Source of the DNA: Bradyrhizobium sp. STM 3843
GTDB taxonomy: Bacteria; Pseudomonadota; Alphaproteobacteria; Rhizobiales; Xanthobacteraceae
Reading direction: 5' to 3'
DNA: 64,000 nt
Assembly: GCF_000239815.1 (NCBI RefSeq)
Contig: NZ_CAFK01000304.1
Span: 1-64,000, forward strand
Below the pieces are notes generated by a model. That model had not been told where the DNA came from, searched no databases, and was given only the letters and a program-made list of their open reading frames with translations. This document shows positions 24,432-33,940 of the stretch, piece by piece. Both the position numbers and the translations under genes were made by a program. Every line of letters begins with the position of its first letter. Position 1 is the stretch's first letter.

Positions 24432-25516
24432 ATGGCCCGCATTGACCTCGTCGATCTCGCTCATTCCTACGGTGGCAACGGCACCGACGTCGAAAGCTAT
24501 GCGCTGAAGCCGGTGACGATGACCTGGCGGCAGGGCGGCGCCTATGCGCTGCTTGGCCCTTCCGGCTGTGGCAAGACCACGCTGCTCAATCTGATCTCCG
24601 GCATCCTCACGCCATCGCGTGGCAAGATCCTGTTCGACGGCCAGGACATCACCCATCTCACCACGCAAAAGCGCAACATCGCGCAGGTGTTCCAGTTTCC
24701 GGTGATCTACGACACCATGACGGTCGGGCAGAACCTTGCCTTTCCGCTGAAGAACCGCGGCGTGCCGCGGTCCGAGATCGACAAGCGCGTCGCCGAGATC
24801 GCACGGCTGTTGGACCTGACCCAGGACCTCGACCGCAAGGCGACGCGGCTTACCGCGGATGCCAAGCAGAAGATCTCGCTGGGGCGCGGCCTGGTCCGCT
24901 CCGATGTGGCGGCGGTGCTGTTCGACGAGCCGCTGACGGTGATCGATCCCGAGCTGAAATGGCAGCTGCGCTCGAAATTGAAGGCGCTGCATCGCGAGCT
25001 CGACCTCACCATGATCTATGTCACCCATGACCAGACCGAGGCGCTGACCTTCGCCGACACCGTCGTGGTGATGCATGACGGGCGGGTGGTGCAGAGCGGC
25101 GCGCCGGCCGACCTGTTCGAGAAGCCCGCGCATACTTTCGTGGGCTATTTCATCGGCTCGCCCGGCATGAACATCATGGCTGCCGAGGTCAGGGGACGCG
25201 AAGCGCGCATCGACGGCCATACGCTGAGCCTGTCGCGCAGCTATGACGCGCTGCCGTCGGGAGCCAGGATCGAGATCGGTGTGCGTCCCGAATTCGTCGA
25301 CGTCGCCGAGCCCGGGCCCGGGCTGCTCGCCGCCAATGTCGAACGGATCGATGATCTCGGCCGCATCCGCTTTGCGCGGGTGCGGGTCGGGGACGTGAAA
25401 TTCGCTGCGCGCGTGCCGGCCGGCTTCGCGCCCTCGGGATCGTCCGTGGGGCTGAAGTTCGACCCGTCGCACGTCCATGTCTATGCCGACAGCCATCTGG
25501 TCGAGGGAGCCGCCTG

Positions 25517-25517
<1 letters not shown>
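24432..25517 (+). CDS. glpT: GlpT: glycerol ABC transporter ATP-binding subunit
   Basis: This 361-residue MalK-type ATPase is paralogous to GlpS. Walker A is canonical (GPSGCGKT, 42-49), the Q-loop (VFQFP) and H-loop (YVTHDQTEA, H199) are intact, and Walker B is VLFDEP (163-168). The ABC signature is lost: LTADAKQK (140-147) stands where LSGGQQQR belongs. So its own motifs can bind ATP with GlpS supplying the signature. A transport-associated beta domain fills the C-terminal third. The stop overlaps the glpP start by one base (TGATG). The name follows the rhizobial glp operon, not the E. coli antiporter GlpT. Confidence 0.88.
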
Positions 25518-26413
<896 letters not shown>

Positions 26414-26421
26414 GGCGCGCG

Positions 26422-27228
26422 ATGCATTCGATCCCGGGCCGCCGCATCATCATGACGGTCTTTCTGGTCTTCCTGCTGTTGCCGATCTACTGGCTCGTCA
26501 ACATGAGCTTCAAGACCAACACCGAAATCGTCTCGACCATGACCTTGTGGCCGCACCAGCCGACGGCCGCGAACTACATGCGCATCTTCACCGATGAGAG
26601 CTGGTATTCCGGCTATATCAATTCGCTGAAATACGTTATCATCAACACCGTGATCTCGATTGCGGTGGCGCTGCCGGCGGCCTACGCTTTCGCGCGCTAC
26701 CGTTTCCTCGGCGACAAGCATCTGTTCTTCTGGCTGCTGTCGAACCGCATGGCTCCGGCCGCGGTCTACGCGCTGCCGTTCTTCAACCTGTATTCGGCGA
26801 TCGGGCTGTTCGATACGCCCTGGGCGGTGGCGCTGGCGCACTGCATCTTCAACGTGCCGCTGGCGGTCTGGATCCTCGAAGGCTTCGTCTCCTCGGTGCC
26901 GCGCGAGATCGACGAAACCGCCTTCCTCGACGGCTATTCCTTCCCGCGCTTCTTCATCAAGATCCTGGTGCCGCTGATCGCAAGCGGTATCGGTGTCGCC
27001 GCGTTCTTCTGCTTCATGTTCTCCTGGGTCGAATTGTTGCTCGCGCGGACGCTCACGGCGACGGAGGCCAAGCCGATCTCGGCCATCATGACCCGCACGG
27101 TCTCGGCCGCCGGCATGGATTGGGGTCTGCTTGCGGCCGCCGGGGTGCTCACCATCATCCCCGGCGCGCTCGTGATCTGGTTCGTCCGCAACTACATCGC
27201 GCGCGGCTTCGCGCTGGGACGGGTGTGA
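26422..27228 (+). CDS. glpQ: GlpQ: glycerol ABC transporter permease
   Basis: A 268-residue MalG-type permease with six helices. The N-terminal segment is RRIIMTVFLVFLLLPIYWLV and the EAA loop reads VPREIDETAFLDGYSFPRFF. A GTG at 26410 overlaps the glpP stop and is in frame, but the ATG at 26422 has GTGAGG six bases upstream and matches the usual start of the family. Partner of GlpP. A strong hairpin (27259-27295) follows the gene before glpU. Confidence 0.9.
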   Translation: MHSIPGRRIIMTVFLVFLLLPIYWLVNMSFKTNTEIVSTMTLWPHQPTAANYMRIFTDESWYSGYINSLKYVIINTVISIAVALPAAYAFARYRFLGDKHLFFWLLSNRMAPAAVYALPFFNLYSAIGLFDTPWAVALAHCIFNVPLAVWILEGFVSSVPREIDETAFLDGYSFPRFFIKILVPLIASGIGVAAFFCFMFSWVELLLARTLTATEAKPISAIMTRTVSAAGMDWGLLAAAGVLTIIPGALVIWFVRNYIARGFALGRV

Positions 27229-27258
27229 TGATGAGGCAAACGGACAGCCGCGGACTCG

Positions 27259-27295
27259 GTGCGCTCCCTCCCCCGCAAGGGGGAGGGGGGCGCAC
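27259..27295 (+). repeat. Strong hairpin between glpQ and glpU
   Basis: GTGCGCTCCCTCCCCC pairs with GGGGGAGGGGGGCGCAC around GCAA. It fills part of the 129-base gap inside the operon. It has no T-run, so it is more likely an RNA-stability or attenuation element, or a mobile palindromic repeat, than a terminator. Confidence 0.6.
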
Positions 27296-27357
27296 CGCCC
27301 TCGAAGTGACGGATCGCGCATCATCCATCATCTCGCGCGCGTGGAGGCACTGAAACC

Positions 27358-27687
27358 ATGGACAGCATTGCATGGATGGCCTGGACGCTGCCGACCGCGA
27401 TTTTCTTCGTCGCGCTTGCCTGCACGCTGGCCGTGATGACGTGGCTTGCTGCGGCCTATCCGGAAGCCGAGCGCATCGGGATCCTGCGTATCCCGACCAC
27501 GCGCGGTGACCGCCTGTTCATTTCGCTGATTTTAGCTGCCGTCATCCACCTAGCGTGGATTGGCCTGATTGGCACCGACACTATTACGACCTTGCCGATC
27601 GGCGAGGAAGGATTCGATATTTCGAGCCTGTGGCTCGCAACCGTGGTTTCGCTTGTCTCAGCCGTTGTGATCTTTCGCACCGTCTGA
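27358..27687 (+). CDS. glpU: GlpU: small membrane protein of the glycerol transporter (DUF2160)
   Basis: The 109-residue protein has three predicted membrane helices (about 13-32, 50-70 and 86-106). Small DUF2160 proteins occupy this position in rhizobial glycerol ABC operons and are called GlpU; their exact role in transport is unclear. The ATG at 27358 follows a GTGGAGGCAC ribosome site. It lies between the permease genes and the binding-protein gene, as in Rhizobium. Confidence 0.85.
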   Translation: MDSIAWMAWTLPTAIFFVALACTLAVMTWLAAAYPEAERIGILRIPTTRGDRLFISLILAAVIHLAWIGLIGTDTITTLPIGEEGFDISSLWLATVVSLVSAVVIFRTV

Positions 27688-27758
27688 GCAACGAAAACGA
27701 GCAGATCCGGGGGGAACCCGGGCCTGAGAAAAGTCTGTCGCTGCAACGGAGGAACACC

Positions 27759-29555
27759 ATGCGACATCTGCCGGTAAGGAAGGGGCCTGCGACGAGGGCA
27801 AGGGCCTTTATGATGACGAGTGCGTTCGCACTGATGGCAGTATCTGCCACGGTCAGCGCGCCGGCGTTCGCCGACGAGGCGGCCGCCAAGAAATGGATCG
27901 ATTCCGAATTCCAGCCGTCCACGCTCTCCAAGGACGACCAGATGAAGGAGATGGATTGGTTCATCAAGGCCGCTCAGCCCTACAAGGGCATGGAGATCAA
28001 CATCGTCTCCGAAACCCTGACGGTCCATGAATATGAATCCAAGACGCTGGCCAAGGCGTTCGAGGAGATCACCGGCATCAAGGTCAAGCACGACATCATC
28101 CAGGAAGGTGACGTCGTCGAGAAGATCCAGACCCAGATGCAGTCCGGCAAGAACGTCTATGACGGCTGGATCAACGATTCCGACTTCATCGGCACCCATT
28201 TCCGTTACGGCCAGGCGGTCGACCTGACGGACTGGATGGCGAAGGATGCCAAGGACGTCACCGATCCCTATCTCGACGTCGACGATTTCATCGGCAAGTC
28301 GTTCACGACCGCGCCGAACGGCCATCTCTATCAGCTGCCGGACCAGCAGTTCGCCAACCTCTATTGGTTCCGCTACGACTGGTTCACCAACCCCGACTAC
28401 AAGGCCAAGTTCAAGGCCAAGTATGGCTACGAGCTCGGCGTGCCCGTGAACTGGTCGGCCTATGAGGACATCGCTGATTTCTTCACCAACGACATCAAGG
28501 AGATCAACGGCGTCAAGGTCTATGGCCACATGGACTATGGCAAGAAGGATCCCTCGCTCGGCTGGCGTTTCACCGACGCCTGGCTGTCGATGGCCGGCAA
28601 CGGCGACAAGGGTATCCCGAACGGCCTGCCGGTCGACGAATGGGGCATCCGCATGGAAGGCTGCCGTCCGGTCGGCTCGTCGGTCGAGCGCGGCGGTGAC
28701 GTCAACGGTCCGGCGGCGGTCTACTCGATCGTCAAATATCTCGACTGGCTGAAGAAGTATGCTCCGCCGCAGGCACAGGGCATGACCTTCTCCGAGTCGG
28801 GTCCGGTGCCGTCGCAGGGCAACATTGCCCAGCAGATCTTCTGGTACACCGCCTTCACCGCCGACATGGTGAAGCCGGGCCTTGCGGTCATGAACGCCGA
28901 CGGCACGCCGAAGTGGCGCATGGCTCCCTCGCCGCATGGCTCGTACTGGAAGGACGGCATGAAGCTCGGCTACCAGGACGTCGGTTCGCTGACGCTTCTG
29001 AAGTCGACCCCGGTCGATCGCCGCAAGGCGGCCTGGCTGTATCAGCAGTTCATCGTTTCCAAGACGGTGAGCTTGAAGAAGAGCCACGTCGGTCTCACCT
29101 TCATCCGTGAATCCGACATCTGGGACAAGTCGTTCACCGAGCGTGCGCCGAAGCTCGGCGGCCTGATCGAGTTCTACCGCTCGCCCGCGCGCGTGCAGTG
29201 GACCCCGACCGGCAACAACGTGCCTGACTATCCGAAGCTCGCGCAGCTGTGGTGGCAGAACATCGGCGATGCGGCCTCGGGCGCGAAGACACCGCAACAG
29301 GCGATGGACTCGCTCGCGGCGGCCCAGGACTCGGTGCTGGAGCGTCTGGAGAAGTCCAAGGTGCAGGGCGACTGCGGTCCGAAGCTCAACAAGAAGGAAA
29401 CCGCCGAGTACTGGTTCAACAAGTCGGCGAAGGACGGCAACATCGCGCCACAGCGCAAGCTTGCCAACGAGAAGCCGAAGGGCGAGACCATCGACTACGA
29501 CACGCTGATCAAGTCGTGGCCGGCGTCGCCCCCGAAGCGTGCGGAAGCGAAGTGA
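27759..29555 (+). CDS. glpV: GlpV: periplasmic glycerol-binding protein
   Basis: The 598-residue extracellular solute-binding protein has a signal peptide ending about residue 44 (VSATVSAPAFADEAA); an in-frame ATG-ATG pair inside it could shorten the N-terminus. Family features are a large two-lobe binding protein with MEINIVSETLTVHEYESKTL and an aromatic-rich region near the middle. It delivers glycerol to GlpPQ. ACGGAGGA precedes the ATG at 27759, although the frame is open from 27555. A family A repeat and a terminator follow, closing the operon. Confidence 0.9.
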   Translation: MRHLPVRKGPATRARAFMMTSAFALMAVSATVSAPAFADEAAAKKWIDSEFQPSTLSKDDQMKEMDWFIKAAQPYKGMEINIVSETLTVHEYESKTLAKAFEEITGIKVKHDIIQEGDVVEKIQTQMQSGKNVYDGWINDSDFIGTHFRYGQAVDLTDWMAKDAKDVTDPYLDVDDFIGKSFTTAPNGHLYQLPDQQFANLYWFRYDWFTNPDYKAKFKAKYGYELGVPVNWSAYEDIADFFTNDIKEINGVKVYGHMDYGKKDPSLGWRFTDAWLSMAGNGDKGIPNGLPVDEWGIRMEGCRPVGSSVERGGDVNGPAAVYSIVKYLDWLKKYAPPQAQGMTFSESGPVPSQGNIAQQIFWYTAFTADMVKPGLAVMNADGTPKWRMAPSPHGSYWKDGMKLGYQDVGSLTLLKSTPVDRRKAAWLYQQFIVSKTVSLKKSHVGLTFIRESDIWDKSFTERAPKLGGLIEFYRSPARVQWTPTGNNVPDYPKLAQLWWQNIGDAASGAKTPQQAMDSLAAAQDSVLERLEKSKVQGDCGPKLNKKETAEYWFNKSAKDGNIAPQRKLANEKPKGETIDYDTLIKSWPASPPKRAEAK

Positions 29556-29566
29556 GCCACAACGAT

Positions 29567-29668
29567 CGTCGTCGCCCGGCTTGACCGGGCGACCCAGTAC
29601 GCCACAGCGGTCGTGGTGACCGCTGACGTCCCGGAACACTGGATGCCCCGCCTGCGCGGGGCATGACG
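29567..29668. repeat. Palindromic intergenic repeat, family A, copy 2
   Basis: It has the block order of copy 1 at 1722-1823: a CGCCCGGCTTGACCGGGCG hairpin, CCAGTACGCC, ACTGGATGC, a CCCCGCCTGCGCGGGG hairpin, then GCATGAC. Confidence 0.75.
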
Positions 29669-29683
29669 GCGGAGTAAAAAACG

Positions 29684-29710
29684 AAAGGCCGGGAGCGATC
29701 CCGGCCTTTT
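29684..29710 (+). terminator. Rho-independent terminator of the glp operon
   Basis: AAAGGCCGGGA-GCGA-TCCCGGCCTTTT: an 11-base stem, tetraloop and T-run, about 130 bases after the glpV stop. The same stem-loop core recurs after the TonB-dependent receptor. Confidence 0.85.
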
Positions 29711-29750
29711 GCATTTTGGCTCTGGTTGATTAACCTGAGGCTGTTTCAAT

Positions 29751-29862
29751 TCCTCATCCAGAGGAGCTTGCGTCAGCGAGCGTCTCGAAGGTGAGGCCGA
29801 GCAAGCAACCCCACGGGCCTCATCATGGTTCGACACGGCGCATGTGCGCCTCACCATGCGGA
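29751..29862. repeat. Intergenic repeat with ATGGTTCG / CACCAT arms
   Basis: The part CATGGTTCGACACGGCGC ... GCGCCTCACCATG forms inverted arms; the block from about 29751 (CCTCATCC AGAGGAGC ...) resembles a known Bradyrhizobium intergenic element. Boundaries are approximate. It directly precedes the start of the next gene. Confidence 0.5.
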
Positions 29863-29889
29863 ACCAAGACCGGAGCACGCGAGTCCACG

Positions 29890-30603
29890 ATGCGCATGAC
29901 CTTCCGTTGCGATCCCGCGCTGGAGCCGCATCTGCCGCGGCCGGTGCCGGCGCGCGCGATGCTGCCGGACTGGCTGCGGCGGATGCCGGCGTCGGCGCAT
30001 TCCAACCTGCATGGCCGCGACATCCGCACCGTCAAGCAGTGTCCGCCTTTCGTCGACGCGATGGCGCATGGCGTGATGATCCTCTTGCCTTGCGACGTCG
30101 AAGTCGAGCGCGGCGCCTTCTCGTGGGATTGGGACATCCCGGCGCCCGCGACCGAGGGCCATCCTCGCGCGCCGCTGAGCTTTCATGTCGCCGCGCAATT
30201 TGCCGGCGCTCCGTTCGCGCAAGGCGAGCAGGCCGCGATCAAGTTCAACAGTTTCTGGACCATCGAATGTCCTAACGGTTGGTCGCTATTTGCGACCCAT
30301 CCGGTCAATCGCGACGATCTGCCGTTTCGCACGGTGACCGGCCTCGTCGATGCGGATCGTTTCCATGACGGCGGCATCAATTTCCCGGCACTGTGGACGG
30401 CGCCCGATTTTTGCGGGACGGTGCCGAAGGGGACGCCGGTGGCGCAATGTTTTCCGGTGCCGCGCGAGACGCTGGAGCTTGTGTTCGAGCCGTTCGATGC
30501 GGCGCATGAGACCGCTTATTCCAAGACGGTCGCCGAGGTGCTGGCCGCGCCGAACGTCTATCGCAAACAGTTTCGCGCCCGGCGCGGCCGGCTAACGCGT
30601 TAA
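29890..30603 (+). CDS. Hypothetical protein, DUF6065-like
   Basis: This 237-residue soluble protein has no signal peptide. Recognisable stretches are RTVKQCPPFVDAMAHGVMIL, then SFHVAAQFAGAPF, KFNSFWTIECPNGWSLFATH and GGINFPALWTAPDFCGTVPK. It resembles the uncharacterised DUF6065 group; I cannot name a function. The frame is open from 29791, but the upstream part is a repeat, so the ATG at 29890 (or 29896) is chosen. Its last 12 bases overlap the convergent TPR gene. Confidence 0.65.
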   Translation: MRMTFRCDPALEPHLPRPVPARAMLPDWLRRMPASAHSNLHGRDIRTVKQCPPFVDAMAHGVMILLPCDVEVERGAFSWDWDIPAPATEGHPRAPLSFHVAAQFAGAPFAQGEQAAIKFNSFWTIECPNGWSLFATHPVNRDDLPFRTVTGLVDADRFHDGGINFPALWTAPDFCGTVPKGTPVAQCFPVPRETLELVFEPFDAAHETAYSKTVAEVLAAPNVYRKQFRARRGRLTR

Positions 30604-31401
30604 GGCAAGCCGCAGCGCGGCTTCGTCGAGCCAGAGCCGGCCGTGCGAGGCGGAGGTCAGTGCCATCGCGATCGATCCTAACATCTCGGGCCGCAGCCGG
30701 TAGGCTTCGCTGTAGGACTGCATCGCCGCCTCCGGATCGCCGCTCTCCTGCAGCGCGATGCCGAGGTTGAGCGCAGCCTCGGCATGGTCGGGCTTGAGCG
30801 CGAGCGCCTTCCTGTAGGCCGCCACTGCTGCGATGTGATCGCGCTGATCCTGTCGCACCAGGCCGAGGTCGAACCAGGCCGACGCGGGGGCGTCAGCCGA
30901 TGTTGCTCGCTCCAGATAAGAGGCCGCGCCGGCGAGATCGCCATCCTCGAACGCGAGCCGGCCAAGCCGCGCGGCGGCCTCGCCAGAATCAGGAACGGCC
31001 TTGAGGATCGCCTGCCAGGTCTCGCGAGCCGGAGCCCGATGCCCGGCCTGGTCGAGAATGCGCGCCTTCTCCACCAACGTATCGCGCTGCGGCGCCAGCG
31101 CCAGCGCGCGGTCGACATGGCCGAGCGCAGCGGCAAAATCCTTGCCCGCGCGGGCGATGCGCGCCGCGAGCAGCTGCGCGGCGGCGTTGTCGGGGCGCCT
31201 GGCCAGGCTTGCCGCGATATGGACGCGGGCGGTGGCCACGTCGTGACGCGAGAACAGCACCGCGGCCAGCAGATGGCTCAGCATCGGCTCGCCGGGGCTG
31301 CGCTTCAGCTCCTGCTCGCAGAGCCGGCGCGCCTCATCGATGCGTCCGGCATTGAAGCTGGCTGCGGCGCGGCGCACGGTGTCCTCAGGCGTCGATGTCA
31401 T
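30592..31401 (-). CDS. Tetratricopeptide (TPR) repeat protein
   Basis: The 269-residue all-helical protein contains about six TPR units, clearest at residues 157-240 (SAWFDLGLVRQDQRDHIAAV and NLGIALQESGDPEAAMQSYS). TPR domains bind partner proteins; the partner is unknown. No signal peptide. It is transcribed away from exbB, with which it shares a 252-base divergent promoter region containing two inverted repeats (31419-31436 and 31492-31506). It ends inside the previous gene's last codons, convergently. Confidence 0.85.
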   Translation of the reverse strand: MTSTPEDTVRRAAASFNAGRIDEARRLCEQELKRSPGEPMLSHLLAAVLFSRHDVATARVHIAASLARRPDNAAAQLLAARIARAGKDFAAALGHVDRALALAPQRDTLVEKARILDQAGHRAPARETWQAILKAVPDSGEAAARLGRLAFEDGDLAGAASYLERATSADAPASAWFDLGLVRQDQRDHIAAVAAYRKALALKPDHAEAALNLGIALQESGDPEAAMQSYSEAYRLRPEMLGSIAMALTSASHGRLWLDEAALRLALTR

Positions 31402-31491
31402 CAGGCGACGTTATCGCGTTCCGTCGCGCAACGGAATTGCTCGGACGCCATCGGTCGTGCAGCCCCGTGATGACGTTTGTCCCGGCCGTTT

Positions 31492-31506
31492 CGGGAATTT
31501 TTCCCG
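31492..31506. promoter_or_regulatory. Inverted repeats in the TPR/exbB divergent promoter region
   Basis: CGGGAA-TTT-TTCCCG is a perfect 6-3-6 inverted repeat; a second, TTCCGT-N6-ACGGAA, is at 31419-31436. Either could be an operator for the tonB-system genes. Neither matches a Fur or Irr consensus that I know, so the regulator is open. Confidence 0.35.
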
Positions 31507-31653
31507 GCGTCCCTTGGATATTTTCTGCCGACGATCGCCTTGAAGTGGGCGGCAACCGGACGCACTCTCATACCCGCAAAACGACAAAACAACAGCGCGA
31601 GCCCGCCGGAGTCCCGCTTCCGCGTCGACATGGCATCGCCTGGGGAGGACAAC

Positions 31654-32412
31654 ATGGTGCAACCGCAGCTCGATACGCTGCCCGCGGCGCTGTCGCCCTG
31701 GAGCATGTTCGTGCAGGCCGATGTCGTCGTGAAGGCGGTCATGATCGGACTGGCGCTGGCGTCGGTTGCGACATGGACCGTGCTGGTGGTCAAGCTGATC
31801 CAGCTGCGCAGCGTGCGCGGTGACGCGCGGCGCGCGCTGTCGATCGTCATGGCGGCGCGCTCGCTGATGGATGCCATCCGCCAGCTCGGCGAGCAGAACA
31901 GCGTCACCGGCCGTCTTCTTAGCGTTGCCGATGATGAGATCGAGAAGTCGCGCGGCCTGCCGGCCGACGGCATCAAGGAGCGCGTCAGCTGGCAGTTCGA
32001 GCGGATCGAGGCGGCGGCCGTGCAGCGCATCGGGCGCGGCATCGGCCTCCTCGCCACGGTCGGTGCTGTCGCGCCCTTCGTCGGGCTGTTCGGCACCGTC
32101 TGGGGCATCATGAACAGCTTTATCGGCATCTCCCAGGCCCATACGACCAACCTCGCGGTGGTGGCGCCGGGCATCGCGGAGGCGCTGCTCGCCACCGCGT
32201 TCGGCCTTGCCGCCGCGATTCCCGCCGTCGTGATCTACAATGTCTTCGCCCGCGCCACCGGCACCTATCGCGCGGTGCTGGCGGATTCCTCGGTCGCGAT
32301 CATGCGCTTGCTGAGCCGCGATCTCGACCGCGCGGCGATGCCGATCGAGACCAGGCGCACCTTGCGCGCCGCGGATGCGCCGACGCTGTCGATCGCCGAC
32401 AGCGCGGAGTAG
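31654..32412 (+). CDS. exbB: ExbB: proton channel subunit of the TonB system
   Basis: The 252-residue MotA/TolQ/ExbB family protein has three membrane helices, the second and third around GLLATVGAVAPFVGLFGTVWG and AVVAPGIAEALLATAFGLAA. It forms the proton-conducting motor with ExbD that energises TonB. The frame is open from 31477, but the ATG at 31654 has GGGGAGG five bases upstream and yields a family-length product. First gene of exbB-exbD-tonB. Confidence 0.93.
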   Translation: MVQPQLDTLPAALSPWSMFVQADVVVKAVMIGLALASVATWTVLVVKLIQLRSVRGDARRALSIVMAARSLMDAIRQLGEQNSVTGRLLSVADDEIEKSRGLPADGIKERVSWQFERIEAAAVQRIGRGIGLLATVGAVAPFVGLFGTVWGIMNSFIGISQAHTTNLAVVAPGIAEALLATAFGLAAAIPAVVIYNVFARATGTYRAVLADSSVAIMRLLSRDLDRAAMPIETRRTLRAADAPTLSIADSAE

Positions 32413-32416
32413 GGCC

Positions 32417-32838
<422 letters not shown>

Positions 32839-32842
<4 letters not shown>

Positions 32843-33759
32843 GCGTACTGACGCTCGATCCGTTCGATCGGGAGCAGGGCCGCGACGCTGCGCTGTGGAC
32901 GGTGGCTGCACTCGTCGTCGCTGCGCTTCATGTCGGAATCGCCGTGGCCTACTTGCTGCTTCGGCCAGCGCCGGAGGGACGTGCGGAGGCGCCTGCCATC
33001 GACGTCGCGTTCATGCCGGCGGTCGCCCCGCCGGCGCCGGCCGCGCCGGAGGCCCTGCCGGCCACGCCGATACCGCCGGTCGAACAGTCGATGCTCGAGC
33101 CGCCGCGGGACGAGCCGGCCCCAGCTGAGCCGGCGGCCACGCCGGAGGCCGTCACCGCGCCAACGCCACTGCAGCCCCAGCCGGAGAAGGTCGAGCCGCA
33201 GCCTGAGCCGCCGATCGCGCTGACCACGCCGGAGCCGCCGCGCGCGGATGATGCGATTGTCGCGCCGCCTCCATCTCCGCCACCCAAGCCGGTCGAAGCC
33301 AAGCCGGAGACTCACAAGCCCGTGCCGGCCCACGAGCAGGTGCGGCGCAAGGAGGACGAGGCGCGCGAGAAAACGGCGCACAGGGTGGCGCCACCGAAGC
33401 CCGCGGCTGCGGCGAGCCGGCCGATGCGGATGGCTTCGGCGCCCAATCCCGGCGCGGAGAGCGAAGGCGCGCGGGCAGGGCAGGCCTCCTGGAATCGCGA
33501 AGTGGAGGCGCGACTGGCCCGGGCAGCGGCTTATCCCGCAGATGGCGGCGGAGCGAGCGGGACGGCGATGGTCAGCGTCGCGATCGATCGTAACGGCAGG
33601 TTGCGGTCGCACCGGCTCGCGCGCAGCTCGGGGGCACAAGCTCTGGATCGCGCGGCCATGTCCATCGTCGAGCGCGCCCAGCCTTATCCGCCGTTTCCGC
33701 CTGCGATGACCCAAAGCCAGGTGACCCTGAACGTTCCGCTGCATCTGCGGCCGCGCTGA
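32839..33759 (+). CDS. tonB: TonB energy-transducing protein
   Basis: The 306-residue protein has an N-terminal membrane anchor (about 20-42), a long Pro/Glu/Ala-rich periplasm-spanning region (about 60-200) and a C-terminal TonB domain (about 220-305) with TAMVSVAIDRNGRLRSHRLA. It couples the ExbBD motor to outer-membrane receptors. GTG start in a four-base overlap with exbD. The partner receptor is probably the gene that follows. Confidence 0.9.
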
Positions 33760-33805
33760 GCGCGGCCGGAACGCGCAAACAACACCCCGGGAAAATCTCC
33801 TGCTC

Positions 33806-33821
33806 GCATTGAGAATAATGC
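33806..33821. promoter_or_regulatory. Imperfectly characterised inverted repeat upstream of the receptor
   Basis: GCATT-GAGAAT-AATGC is a 5-6-5 inverted repeat in the gap between tonB and the receptor gene. Its A/T-rich core is somewhat Fur-like, but it is not a clear match; listed as a candidate only. Confidence 0.25.
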
Positions 33822-33940
33822 TTGTTGCGGCCGCCCGGTCGGCTCACTCACAATGTCGCCCTGTGTATCGTTTCGTTCGACCGAGGGCGGGCCGGCCGGT
33901 TGTTGCGACCGACAGTCAGGGACAAAAAGAGGTCGAAGCG

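Noticed and set aside
23076..25496. An 806-codon antisense open frame across glpD, glpS and glpT
   Set aside because: It crosses three well-supported genes and has shadow-like composition.
27456..29714. A 752-codon antisense open frame across glpU and glpV
   Set aside because: Composition shadow of glpV; no start signal or family match.
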